Assembly: GCA_963682025.1 (NCBI GenBank)
Contig: OY821517.1
Coordinates: forward strand, 48,917,441-48,981,440
Direction of reading: 5' to 3'
Origin: Cordilura impudica
Taxonomy: Eukaryota; Arthropoda; Insecta; Diptera; Scathophagidae
DNA length: 64,000 nt
Positions 44,882 to 56,605 of this stretch are shown piece after piece. The notes under the pieces are model-generated. The model did no database searches, was not told the origin of the DNA, and was given only the letters and a program-made list of their open reading frames with translations. A program made the position numbers and the translations under genes. Within the stretch, counting starts at the first letter, position 1; each line of letters begins with the position of its first letter.

Positions 44882-45740
44882 AGCTGTGTTTAGCTCTGCA
44901 ATAATTAATTCAGAAAATCACTAAAACACTTTTCATTGTTCATTTAGAATTTTTGAAAAATTGAAATTACCTTGTATTGTTATTATGTATGTTGATTTTC
45001 CTAATGTTTAGTTGATAATGTGTTTAATTATTGTATTATTTTCTTTTTTTTTTTGTTATTATTAATTTTTCTCCTCTTTTCATATTGTTTTTACTCATAC
45101 CACTTACGACAGAGGTCTTTTTTGTATGTAGTTTTCAATTTTAAAAATTTCATTTGCTTAATTTTTTTTTTTGTTTCTATTTTTTATTATTATTTTTTAT
45201 AAAGCCACCACCATGGTGATCAGAAAACAACCATCAACAACAGCAAAAAACACACACACACACTTTACTTTCAAACCTAACAGTTCATAATATTGTTCAC
45301 TCTTCACTAAGCCAGTCAGCCAGTCAGCCCCTGAGTCAGTATGAATAACATTCAAAAGATTGACTAAGCTTAGTTTGAGTTGAAAAATCTCTCATCTTGG
45401 CTCTCAATTGTTGTGTTGAAATAATTCTCCTCAATTGTTATTTTGTTTAGATCTTTGCATTGAAAATGTACGATTTCTGTAAGCGAAAAAGAAACAAATA
45501 ATGTATTTACCTGTCTTTAAGTACATTTCTCTCTGTATCGCTATATAAATATATATGCGTAATCGTATGTATGTATGTATGTATATTTTACCTGTGTCTT
45601 TTTTCAAGCTTAAAGTACATACATACATACATACATACATATCGCCTTATTATTCATTCTGCAGACAGACGCTTGAGTTAAATTTAAGTCCAGTGAGTTT
45701 AAACGTGTTTTTTGTGTTGGTTTTATTCTTAACATTAATT
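44882..45740. other. Wsck 5' flank with microsatellites
   Basis: Noncoding, contains (CA)n at 45249-45262, AGTCAGCC repeats near 45312, and TATG/CATA tracts forming an inverted pair at 45567-45585 and 45619-45641. No core promoter could be fixed. Confidence 0.5.
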
Positions 45741-45917
45741 ATACCCTATACCACTATATGGTTTGGGTATAATGACTTTGTGCTGCTGTTTGTAACCACC
45801 AAAAATATTTGACCTAGACCCATCTTTTATTATACCGATCAGAATCACTCACTGATTCGATTTAACGATGTCCGTCCGTCCGTCCGTCTGTGTGTCCATG
45901 TAAACCTTGTAATCAAA

Positions 45918-48752
45918 TTATAACATGGTACGTATCCTGGCTAATCATAGACAGGGTTTCAGTATTTGTCATTTAAATGCACAAAGTTTATGTAATAAAC
46001 TTGATGAGTTTCGTCTTTTATTTGAAAATTCGGGTGTTGACGCTATATGTGTTTCTGAGACATGGTTCTGTGATAATGTTAGCGACAATATATATGGGTG
46101 TCTTTCGTTCCGACAGAAGTAGTCATGCTGGTGGTGTCGCAATTTATATAAAAAATAATATTTCATGTCAATTAAATTGTACACATAATGTAGCTAATGA
46201 CGTGGAATATGTTTTTGTAGACGTAAATTGTCGTGGTGATAAACTTCTTCTTGGATGTGTATACAGTCCACATAAACGGAAGCTGGAGCTTTCATCAATA
46301 TCATACTCCGAAGTCATTATATCAGGTGATTTTAATAACAATCTTTTCGAGGACTCAAATCTTACCACTATAAGGTCGATGTTTAACTTGTCAGCTGTCA
46401 ACACAACGAGACCTACACACTTCACGTCAACAAATAGCACTTTGCTTGATCTTTTCTTTACCAGTAATGAAAGTAAAGTCCTTCATTATGATCAGTTAGC
46501 AGGACCAGCATTTTCGAAGCACGATCTACTCTTCCTATCATATGATTTTGCAATAGAAACCAAGCCCCAAACATTTACTTATCGTGATTTTAATAATATT
46601 GATATCTTGGCTTTGGGATATGATCTTTGTTCTACTCCATGGGATCAAATTTTCTATTTACCGACTGTTGGAGAACAACTGTCATTTCTTAATGGTAAAA
46701 TTTAAGGAATTTACAACAAACATGTCCTCAACAAAACGAAAACTATTAAAAATGGAGATAGACCTTGGTTCACAATGGAAACCAAGATGCTAATAGAACA
46801 CCGTGATAATCTGTATCAGAAGTGGAAACGTTACAGGATATCAGAATATCACGACGAATATAAGATGGCTAGGAAAGCGGTTGTTTCCAAAATAAGGCAT
46901 GATAAGTCTTCCTATTATCTTAATAAATTTAATACAGCTATTGGAAGTAAAAAAACCTGGAAACAAATACGTGAAATTGGAATAAATAAGACAATTAATC
47001 AATCAATGAATGTTGACATTAATGCGCTAAATGAAGCTTTTGTAAATATTCCTCTACCAGCCGTAAATAACGAATTTTATGATGATTTTCCCTGTAATAA
47101 TTTAAACATTCCCAAATTCAACTTTCAGTGTGTAACACTAACAGAGGTAGTTGAAAGTTTCAATGCTATTAAATCGAATGCAGTGGGCCTTGATAATATA
47201 CACCCCAGATTTATAAAAATGATTTTACCATTGATTGTCCGTTTCATAATGTACTTGTTTAACTCCATAATTACTACTAGCATCTTTCCAATGGAGTGGA
47301 AACATGCCAAAATTATACCAATACCAAAAACGGGTAACGAATACCGCCCGATTGCAATTTTTCCATATCTCTCAAAAGTTTTCGAGCACCTTTTACACAG
47401 ACAAATCTTCAGGTATTTAAACGACAACAACTTACAGAGCGTCAATCTGGTTTCAGGCTACAACATAGCTGTATAACAGCTTTATCTGATGCAGTTGAGG
47501 AGGTAAGAAGTAACATGGATGATGGAAAAATATCTTTTTTGGTTTTATTGGATCACTCAAAGGCATTTGATACGGTGCACCACTCAATTTTATGCCTCAA
47601 ACTGAAGAGGTTTTTTAACTTTTCTACATTAGCAGTTAGACTCATGTTTTCATATCTCACAAACAGATCCCAATCTGTTGCTAATGGTAGCTCCATCTCA
47701 AACTCACTGCAAGTTATAAGAGGGGTACCACAGGGTTCAATCCTTGGACCACTACTTTATTCGATATATGCCAATGATCTTCCACAACAAATTCAATTCT
47801 CTAAGGATTCAATTATTTCCAAAACTCAAGAACTAAATTATGATCTCAAACGTATTCTAAATTGGGCAACGGCAAATGGTCTATGACTTAATCCAAATAA
47901 ATCTAAGTGTATTATTATAAAGAAGAAAGTGATGCATTTGCAGAATGAGATTAATGTCTTCCTTGGGGGCTCTAAAATTGACATCGTGGACTCTGTACGA
48001 AATCTCGGAGTTGTGTTTAATGGAACTCTGACTCATATTAATCATATTAATCAATCCTGTGGCAGAATTTATAGTATGATTAGAAGTTTATGGTTAACAC
48101 AGCACTTTACTCCACTGAAAATAAAATTGCTACTTGCTAAAACATATCTTTTACCAACATTACTATATGCATCTGAGGTTTTCACAGGTTGCAACTCTAG
48201 GGATAACAGAAAACTTACTGTAACTTTCAACAACATTATTCGCTATATCTTTGGATTAAGAAAATTTGATCATGTATCCCAATGTCTTACACATGTCATT
48301 TGACAACTATATTAAATTCAAGAACATTATATTCCTACATAAAATTATTATAACAAAGGCTCCAAAATATCTTTTTGAACGATTAAAGTTCGCAAGATCT
48401 TCCAGAGGGAATCGAATAATTCAATTTAAATACCGGGACCATGCCTCTGAATGTCAATTTTTTATTCTAACTATTGTTCTCTGGAATCAGCTTCCTAATG
48501 TCATGCAAAATACAAGCAACGCAATAGGGTTTAGAAAATTACTATACCAATACTTTAATTGATTTTATGTGATTTTTTTTAATGTTTTTAAATTGTAATT
48601 TTTAATATTTTAAATTTAGATTAAGAGATACTGATATTAAATATATAGTGAATAACTTATCTGATTCCATTACTGTAATTTATAAGATACTGTGTCTTGT
48701 TGTAATGGAAAATCGCATTTAATAAATAAATACAAATAAAATAAATACAAAT
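45918..48752 (+). mobile_element. 5'-truncated CR1/L2-like LINE inserted in family A repeat
   Basis: Both boundaries are fixed by the interrupted host repeat. The element starts seven bases before the ORF2 ATG and ends in AATAAATAAATACAAATAAA-type tail repeats, matching the tail of the LINE at 2878-7538. Clear target duplication beyond AAA is not visible. Confidence 0.88.
45925..48562 (+). pseudogene. CR1/L2-like LINE ORF2, defective
   Basis: Related along its length to the intact ORF2 at 5948-3198: MVRILANHRQGFSICHLNAQ, CVSETWF, GDFNNNLFE, FSKHDLLFLSYD in the endonuclease; NEYRPIAIFPYLSKVFEHLL, LLDHSKAFDTVHHS and GVPQGSILGPLLYSIYANDL in the reverse transcriptase; VLWNQLPNVMQ at the C-terminus. 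Frameshifts near 46100, 46700, 47455 and 48290 and a stop at 47884 break it. A deletion between NDLPQQIQF and SKDSIISKTQ removes the catalytic YADD box. It is therefore dead, and more diverged than expected of a recent offspring of the 2878-7538 copy. Confidence 0.9.
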
Positions 48753-49367
48753 AAACTGCAGGTCGCAAATATGAAAATATTTTGATGAAATTTGGTATAT
48801 AAGCTTTTATCGGTCATAGGATGAATGCTATTGAAATTGGTGAGAATCGGTCCATGTTCAGACCTAGCCCCCATACAAGTGACCCCTATGAAATCGACAT
48901 AAATTGTCATAAGATTCAAATTGTCATATAGATCTTACTCAAATTAGGTTTGTATGGGTTTATTACATCCATTAATGAGTAGTCCAAAAATGATCCCTAT
49001 GGGAAACTCTTAGTCATAGGCCCCATATAGAGCTGCTTCCCGATCTTCACTTAAATTATCAAAAAACAAAAATATTGCACTGATTCTTCTCAAATTTTGT
49101 TTGTATATATTTTTGCAAAATACAAGAGACTTTACCAAACATAGTCAGGATCGGTCCATTTTTGGGCCTAGTCCCCATATAGATATAGCATCCGATATGA
49201 ACTTTTTCATATCTGCAGCCCAAAAAATTAATAAAAATCCCACTCCAATTTGGTTTATGCTTTTGTTCTATGTCCAGTTAGTTGGGCCTATGAGATAGGG
49301 TCTCTAAACGCATGATATAGGGTATCACATAGTCGGTCTAGACCGACTATAATTTTCTTACTTGTTT

Positions 49368-49715
49368 GTATAATGACTTTGTGCTGAAGTTTTATTATAC
49401 CGATCGATTCAGAATCACTTTCTGAATCGATTTAGCGATGTCCGTCCGCCCATCTGTTCGTCTGTGTGTCCATGTAAATCTTGTAATCAAACTACAGGTC
49501 GCAAAAAAGAAAATATTGTGATGAAAGCTTCTATCGGCCATAGCACGAGCGCTATTGAAATTGATGAAAATCGGTGCATGGTCAGACCTAGTCCCCATAC
49601 AATTGACCCCTATTCTATGAGATTGACTTGAATTGCCATTAGACCCAAAATATCATATAGGTGTTATTCAAATTGGGTTTGTGTGTGTATATAACATCCA
49701 TTAATTACCCAGTTG
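49368..49715 (+). repeat. Family A GTCY repeat, partial copy
   Basis: TGTATAATGACTTTGTGCTG, TATACCGATCGATTCAGAAT, GTCCGTCCGCCCATCTGTTC, and a diverged body to about 49715. It follows the preceding copy head-to-tail without spacer. Confidence 0.7.
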
Positions 49716-50156
49716 GCCACGTCTTCAAGACATCCCTAATGATGGGTGCATGACAATGTAAAGTCTTTGAAGACAAATGTAGGATAGCCGGAAAAAATCG
49801 CCAAAGACTTTTTGGAACAAATGTCGCGAAAATCGTGGACAACTAAAAGAGAAACCATGTCGCTCAGTTTGCCGCTCACGCAAAAAAAAAATTGAAAAGT
49901 TCAGCTATATATTCATTGAAGACTTTATAGAATATTAATTCCACTATATTATCGTCAACGACTATTTAGGCGTCAATATTGTTCACTTTGTCATTAACGA
50001 TTACATAGGCGACATGTCCACAACTTTGTTGGTAATTATTGTATGGATGACAATATCGTTCACTTTGTCGTCAACGACTATATGAATGACAATGCTGTAA
50101 ATATTGTCATCAATGCTCGCATTAACGCCTATGGTTAGTCTATAGTAGTCCAAAAA
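49716..50156 (+). repeat. Spacer with degenerate GTCAACGACTATAT repeats
   Basis: Between 49940 and 50130 the words CGTCAACGACTAT, TTGTTCACTTTGTC and GACAATATTG-like motifs recur three times with irregular spacing (about 48 and 70 bp). No ORF. Confidence 0.45.
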
Positions 50157-50215
50157 CAAGTAAGAGTGTTAAATTCGGCTGTGCCGAATCTTTGATACCC
50201 TCCAACTCGGTTTGA
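50157..50215 (-). repeat. Family B GTCY repeat, 3' end only
   Basis: The minus strand ends GGGTATCAAAGATTCGGCAC, AGCCGAATTTAACACTCTTA, CTTGT: the hairpin terminus of family B (compare 19545-19596). Confidence 0.65.
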
Positions 50216-50518
50216 GTATTCATAATAAATGTAAATAAAATATTTGAAAAAGTAAACAATTTGTTAAACTTAACATCAAATTATTTCAGCAAATTCTTTG
50301 GCTTGATCCGCGTAACAGATGATTATTGTTTATTTCAAGAGTTGGTCTATAAAGCTCTCTCACATTAGTAATTCACTCTCCAATGAGGAAATATCGTTTT
50401 CGTCTTTTCTATTATTTCGGATAAAAGAAAACACATTTCGGTGTTTGCTTGTTGGTCATCGTGGTTGCTGATCGGCATGCATTTAGGTTATATACCTATA
50501 TGCATGCGTTTCCGGTTA

Positions 50519-51828
50519 TAACGGGTGATTTTTTTGAGGTTAGGATTTTCATGCATTAGTATTTGACAGATCACGTGGGATTTCAGACATGGTGTCAAAG
50601 AGAAAGATGCTCAGTATGCTTTGACATTTCATCATGAATGGACTTACTAACGAGCAACGCTTGCAAATCATTGAATTTTATTACCAAAATCAGTGTTCGG
50701 TTCGAAATGTGTTTCGCGCTTTACGTCCGATTTATGGTCTACATAATCGACCAAGTGAGCAAACAATTAATGCGATTGTGACCAAGTTTCGCACTCAGTT
50801 TACTTTATTGGACATTAAACCAACCACACGAATGCGTACAGTGCGTACAGAAGAGAATATTGCGTCTGTTTCTGAGAGTGTTACTGAAGACCGTGAAATG
50901 TCGATTCGTCGCCGTTCGCAGCAATTGGGTTTGTGTTATTCGCCCACATGGAAGATTTTACGCAAAGATCTTGGTGTAAAACCGTATAAAATACAGCTCG
51001 TGCAAGAACTGAAGCCGAACGATCTGCCACAACGTCTAATTTTCAGTGAATGGGCCCTAGAAAAGTTGGCAGAAAATCCGCTTTTTTATCGACAAATTTT
51101 GTTCAGCGATGAGGCTCATTTCTGGTTGAATGGCTTCGTAAATAAGCAAAATTGCCGTATTTGGAGTGAAGAGCAACCAGAAGCCGTTCAAGAACTGCCC
51201 ATGCATCCCGAAAAATGCACTGTTTGGTGTGGTTTGTACGCTGGTGGAATCATTGGACCGTATTTTTTCAAAGATGCTGTTGGACGCAACGTTACGGTGA
51301 ATGGCGATCGCTATCGTTCGATGCTAACAAACTTTTTGTTGCCAAAAATGGAAGAACTGAACTTGGTTGACATGTGGTTTCAACAAGATGGCGCTACATG
51401 CCACACAGCTCGCGATTCTATGGCCATTTTGAGGGAAAACTTCGGAGAACAATTCATCTCAAGAAATGGACCGGTAAGTTGGCCACCAAGATCATGCGAT
51501 TTGACGCCTTTAGACTATTTTTTGTGGGGCTACGTCAAGTCTAAAGTCTACAGAAATAAGCCAGCAACTATTCCAGCTTTGGAAGACAACATTTCCGAAG
51601 AAATTCGGGCTATTCCGGCCGAAATGCTCGAAAAAGTTGCCCAAAATTGGACTTTCCGAATGGACCACCTAAGACGCAGCCGCGGTCAACATTTAAATGA
51701 AATTATCTTCAAAAAGTAAATGTCATGGACCAATCTAACGTTTCAAATAAAGAACCGATGAGATTTTGCAAATTTTATGCGTTTTTTTTTTAAAAAAAGT
51801 TATCAAGCTCTTAAAAAATCACCCGTTA
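50519..51828 (+). mobile_element. Complete mariner-like transposon (1310 bp), TA target duplication
   Basis: Termini TAACGGGTGATTTTTT and its inverse AAAAAATCACCCGTTA, flanked on both sides by TA (50517-50518 and 51829-51830). The transposase ORF is uninterrupted. Only the outer 16-20 bp of the inverted repeats match well. Confidence 0.93.
50634..51719 (+). CDS. Tc1/mariner superfamily transposase, intact
   Basis: 361 residues, intact from ATG 50634 to TAA 51719. The N-terminal 120 residues are a two-part helix-turn-helix DNA-binding region (LTNEQRLQIIEFYYQNQCSV; MSIRRRSQQLGLCYSPTWKI). The catalytic part has FSDEAHF (Asp159), QQDGATCHTA (Asp252) and PPRSCDLTPLDYFLWG (Asp289), giving 36 residues between the second and third Asp. 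The Asp at 294 is the alternative third residue. It ends LNEIIFKK like the relic at 41313. It cuts and pastes its own element at TA sites. Codon and base use are less AT-rich than the flanks, consistent with a young insertion. Confidence 0.94.
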   Translation: MNGLTNEQRLQIIEFYYQNQCSVRNVFRALRPIYGLHNRPSEQTINAIVTKFRTQFTLLDIKPTTRMRTVRTEENIASVSESVTEDREMSIRRRSQQLGLCYSPTWKILRKDLGVKPYKIQLVQELKPNDLPQRLIFSEWALEKLAENPLFYRQILFSDEAHFWLNGFVNKQNCRIWSEEQPEAVQELPMHPEKCTVWCGLYAGGIIGPYFFKDAVGRNVTVNGDRYRSMLTNFLLPKMEELNLVDMWFQQDGATCHTARDSMAILRENFGEQFISRNGPVSWPPRSCDLTPLDYFLWGYVKSKVYRNKPATIPALEDNISEEIRAIPAEMLEKVAQNWTFRMDHLRRSRGQHLNEIIFKK

Positions 51829-53112
51829 TAACATAACCTCTCGTTTAATTTAGTTTAAGTTTTTGCAAATTAAAAGGTAATGGTTGTGTAGGATGGCTAT
51901 ACGCAATAAATCGTGCTAATTGCAGATGGCTGTATAGTTTCTTCTAACTGGCCAAATAATTCTTCATTGCAGCCATATAGGTCTGATAGATTATATATTT
52001 AAAGGAAGTTTTAACTATTAGGTTTTGTGGTAACACAAAATAACACAATACAATACAAAATCTAACCCAGTGATGCCAACTTTTGATTTTGAATTGAATT
52101 TTGTTAATAAAATATGTTTTCATTTATTGACTCCAAATACTACTACCTGGGAATTATTATTGAACTTAAATTTTTTGGGTTTTACTTTGCATACCATGAA
52201 GTCAAATTTTGAAGTTATCATGAACACTGGTTCAAATTAGGGATGCTAAATATAAACATATTTAAATATAAATATATTTTAAATATAAACATATTTGATG
52301 TTTTTTGAATTTCAATTGATGTCTTCTAAAATTCAATTGCTATTTTCTAATTTCTAATTGGAAATCTGAACTCCAGTTTTTAGAATTGATATTTTCTTAA
52401 ATTTGAATGGAAAATTTAAAAGGTGCAATTTTGTATTTATGTGAAAAATAATGCTTTAGTAATTATAAACAATTTTTAAAAATTATATGTAATCGCAATC
52501 AGATATTCTGTAGGTAAAGCAGAATAATAATTTTATATAACTATGTAGAACTGTTTCGAAAGCAAAAAGCTCATTGCTTCTTCTTTACTCAGCTCTGTGT
52601 ATACTTTTAACATTGCTGTGTTTGATATCTAATTGAAAATGTTGACATTCATGTTAAAATAGAAATAACTTTTGCAAAGCTAATTAGAACAAAAATTGTG
52701 GCGCCATCTACTGTGGCATAGTCACACTGATCAGAATGAAGTGACATTGTTTGTTAATGTAAAATAAATGTATTTTCCCTAAAACAAAATATTGCAGAAT
52801 TTTATATAAATAAAATAATATACCGATTTATTTCTCACATGCGGTTATTATGGATATACATACATGCATATACAGAATATATGTATATTATTTTATTATT
52901 TATTATATGTGTATGTATGTATGTATGTATATGTAAAAATTACACACAAAAAATACATCAAAAGTTATTGTGCTTTTTTAATAAATTCATACATACAATT
53001 TTTTTTTTTTTTTTTTTTTTTGTAAATTTACTTGTTTTTATTAACAACCGGTAGTTTAGCATTATTTGCTTTAGATGTTGGTGAATTTTTACTCCCTTTA
53101 TAATAACTCTTA
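51829..53112. other. AT-rich DNA without recognised genes
   Basis: No supported ORF or repeat boundary. TATG microsatellites at 52911-52933 and a poly-T run at 53000-53021. Confidence 0.5.
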
Positions 53113-53518
53113 TGCCGTTTTCTTTTCTGACAAAAATATGTCGCATTTTATCTGCACTTTTTTTCGAAAAGTTTATTTTTTTATGTATTCTCAATTAAGA
53201 GTTACCTAATTTTTTACATCAATCGAAAGGTCTCAAAGTGCTGTGTTCATAAAATGCAAAAAATTTTGATCATTATCCTCTTTGAAGTCATGGGGTGAAA
53301 ATATTCAAAAAAGGGGAACATTGTGGAAACATTCTCACACTATGACCTGAAAGAAGTCAATGAATACCATTTTTTTCGATTTACGAGCGTTCGACTTTAA
53401 GACCTTTCGATTGATATATAAAATAAGGTTGCTCTTAATTTAGAATATATAAAAAAATACACTTTTCGAAAAAAGTGCAAATAAAATGCGACATTTTTTG
53501 TCAGAAAAGAAAACTGCA
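53113..53518. mobile_element. MITE with about 100-bp inverted repeats, TTA target duplication
   Basis: Left TGCCGTTTTCTTTTCTGACA, right (inverse) TGCAGTTTTCTTTTCTGACA; similarity continues through TGTCGCATTTTAT, GCACTTTTTTCGAAAAG and TATTCTCAATTAAGAGT. TTA flanks at 53110-53112 and 53519-53521. No ORF. Confidence 0.85.
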
Positions 53519-53859
53519 TTAGTGTCTGCTTGTCGAAAACATTTTGGATCGATTTTTAACCCCTTTCCCGTCACCAAATCGATCTGAAACTTTGCAGGCG
53601 GGCTCGTGGCGATGACAAATATGATCTAACAAATTTTTTTAGTGTTGCCAAAACAATGGAAACTTTTAAATTTTTAAAAAATGTACAGTGTTACTTTTTA
53701 TTACATTATTACCACAACGACCACAAGAACAACAAGTACAGCTATGACAACAATACAACATTTAGAATAACAACAAGAATAATACAGAAACATATATTTT
53801 TTTAAATTTTTTTTACTTCTTCAGTGATTTCTCGGGACCTATTAAACCGATTTTCATGA

Positions 53860-54276
53860 TTTTTCAAACAGAAATCTTCTCATGATGTTAGTCAATCATT
53901 CTCACTAAAAACGACCGCCCCAGTTATCCTATTGAGGACGTGATCGTGACAAGAACAACATGACAAATCATATTTTTCAAAGACTTTTTTACTTCTTCAA
54001 TCAATTCTAATCAACCGATTTGGACGATTTTAAATAGCAAACCTCTCTGGATGTTAATGAATCATTTTTTATGCCAACGAGTACCCTAGCTACCCGATTG
54101 AAGCCGTTATCGTGATTTCCACAGACGGACAGACGGACATCGCTATATCAACTCCGCTTGTTCTAAGGATCATGTATATATATATATATTTTATGAGTTC
54201 CAAAATTTTTTTTCTAATTATTACAAACGGAATGACAAACTTATATATACCCTCTGCACACTGGGGTGGAGGGTAT
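53860..54276 (-). repeat. Family B GTCY repeat, diverged copy
   Basis: The minus strand starts TATACCCTCCACCCCAGTGT and includes TTTGTCATTCCGTTTGTAAT and GTCCGTCTGTCCGTCTGTGG. The distal end is not clear. Confidence 0.65.
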
Positions 54277-54280
54277 AATA

Positions 54281-54616
54281 AACCCTATAGGACAATTCTT
54301 AGTCATAGCCCCCATATAAAGCTGTTTCTCGATCTTCACTTAAATGTATCAAAAACAAAAATATTGCAGTTTTTTCTCAAAAATGGTTTGTATATGCTTT
54401 TGCAAAAAATAAGTGACTTTACGATATATGGTCAGGATCGGTCCATTTTTTGACCTAGTCCAATATGAACTTTTTCAAATCTGCAGACAAAAAAATTGAT
54501 AAAAATTCCACTCAGATTTGGGTTATGCTTATTTTTTACACCCAATTAGTTGGACCTAAGACCAATTCTCTGAACACATAATCGGTCTAGGCCGATTATA
54601 ATATTCTTACTTGTTT
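54281..54616 (+). repeat. Family A GTCY repeat, 3' half
   Basis: Contains CATAGCCCCCATATAAAGCT, TCAGGATCGGTCCATTTTTT and ends with the TCGGTCTAGGCCGATTATAA hairpin and TTCTTACTTGTTT. Confidence 0.75.
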
Positions 54617-54894
54617 TATTTATTTATTTTTTTTTTAAACAAAATGACAGTGTAAATAATCCATTTAAAGTCTCTTTTAGATTGTGACATTTTTGATAAT
54701 CTAGCTCTGGTCATAGAGATACATGTAAGGTATAAACTTAGCCAACCTATTATTAGTTTAGTGTCGCATTGAGGTAAATGTACAATTTAGAAAATTAATA
54801 CATTTTCAAAGAAAATTTATCCAAAATTTCATGTATTTCTCGGAGTATGATGAAAATGATAACCCTTCTGGCACCATGGGGTCATAGTATCAAA

Positions 54895-56605
54895 GGTTCA
54901 GAAAATACAATGTTCTGTTCTAAAGCAGCCAACACATATTTTAATTTCCATATCAATTATGTGTTTTTCTAAATTTTGTACGGTGCCGAACAAATCATGA
55001 CTGTGTTTCATTTTAATATTTCGTTATCTACACGTACATTTTTCTATCACGTATCTTTTGTTTCGAACACACATAAACCACACAGATTCGAGAGTAGCTT
55101 TATTTTAAGTTCGTGTTCTGGTACGTGTACTGCGAAAAAACAGAACATGAACAAAGAACAGGTTCGAGTTCAGTTATATTTTATGTTCGTGTTCTGGCTC
55201 GTGTACTGCGAAAAAACAGAACATGAACAATAAACAGGTTCGAGTTCAGTTATATTTTAAGTTCGTGTTTGTGCATTGACACTAATGGGTTCGCAAATTA
55301 AGGGTTGGTAATTATGTTAATGGATGCAAAACATCCTAACAACCAGAAAGTGTTTTTTATGATGCAAAATTGTGTTTGTGTCTAAAGTTCTTTGTTACAA
55401 AAAAAAAAAAATGTTTGCAAAAGATCCTAACAACCAACAGGTGTGTCTTTTATGCCGCAAAATTGGGTTTTTCGTCTACGAAGTAAAATGAAAATTACGA
55501 GAAAAAAAAAAGGCAATTGTAAACAATTGCAACGAAAATCATAAACAAGGATCAATGAAATTTGGATAAAAAAACCCATGAAGCCTTAACTTAAAAAAAG
55601 GATTGTTAATATTATTTCTATTGACACTCATTGGTTGGCAAAATAACAGAGGGGGATTTGATCTAATGTATGCAAAACATCGCAAAAAACCGAAACAAGA
55701 AAAACAGTGTGTAATTTTAGAAAAGGATTGTAATTTTTTTTGTAATAGGCTTCATCAAATTCTTTTCTGAAGAAAGTTACACAAGTGTAATTTTTATGAT
55801 GCTAAATTGTGTTTTTGACTTAAGTCGTTTGTTACGAATTTAAAACACAAACAGGGGAAAAAACAGTTGTTTAGTACATCATAAAAAATGGTCAATATAA
55901 TTTCACAATTAATTCTATTGGTTGCGAAAATAGGGGTGGGTAATGTAAAAAAACCTAACAACCAACAAGTGTAATTTTTATGATGCTATGTAGTGTTTGT
56001 GTCTTAAGTCTTATTACCATCTTTTATTAAAATGAAAACCAGTCAATAAAAACAATTGTAAACAATTTCAACGTAAGTCATAAAAAAGGGTCAATAAAAT
56101 TTGAATAAATTTGGTTGAAACAATTGTCGTCGTTTTCATCGGGGTGTATCAGATTGCGAATTGATGTTTTAATTTTTCGCAGTACACGAGCCAGAACACG
56201 AACTTAAAGTACACGAGCCAGAACAAGAACTTAAAATATAACTGAACTCGAACCTCTTTATCGTTCATGTTCTGTTTTTTCGCAGTACACGTACCAGAAC
56301 ACGAACTTAAAATATAACTGAAGTCGAACATGTTTTTTGTTCATGTTCTGAACAAAAGTAAAGCAACACTCGAATCTATGTGGTTTATGTATCTTCGAAA
56401 CAAAAAATACGTGATAGAAAAATGTTCTTGTAGTTAAGGAAATATTAAAACGAAACACAGTCATGATTGTGTTCGGCACCGTACAAAATTTAGAAACACA
56501 CATAATTGATATGAAAATAAAAATATGTGTTTGTTGATCTGAGCTATATTTGTTTACATATATGTACGAGTTTTTTATTCAGTGTGTGCTTTTTTCTGAA
56601 CTCTG
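54895..56605. mobile_element. Foldback-like element with tandem-repeat inverted arms
   Basis: The left arm (54895-55262) and right arm (56157-56605) are inverted copies. Each contains a roughly 76-bp unit in tandem (TCGTGTTCTGGCTCGTGTAC followed by TGCGAAAAAACAGAACATGA) plus a shared distal part (CATATCAATTATGTGT, GGTGCCGAACA, ATGACTGTGTT). The middle, 55265-56130, consists of three degenerate repeats of about 290-350 bp, starting TTGACACTAATGGGTT (55273), TTGACACTCATTGGTT (55621) and near 55911, each with CCTAACAACCA and TTTTATGATGC words. Tandem-repeat arms are typical of fly foldback elements; no transposase is present. Confidence 0.75.

Larger units (their letters stand above)
45741..49367 (+). 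repeat. Family A GTCY repeat split by a LINE
   Basis: Left part 45741-45917 (ATACCCTATACCACTATATG to CCTTGTAATCAAA) and right part 48753-49367 (AAACTGCAGGTCGCAAATAT to the GTCGGTCTAGACCGAC hairpin and TTCTTACTTGTTT) join exactly to the sequence of intact copies (GTAATCAAACTGCAGGTCGC). Confidence 0.85.
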
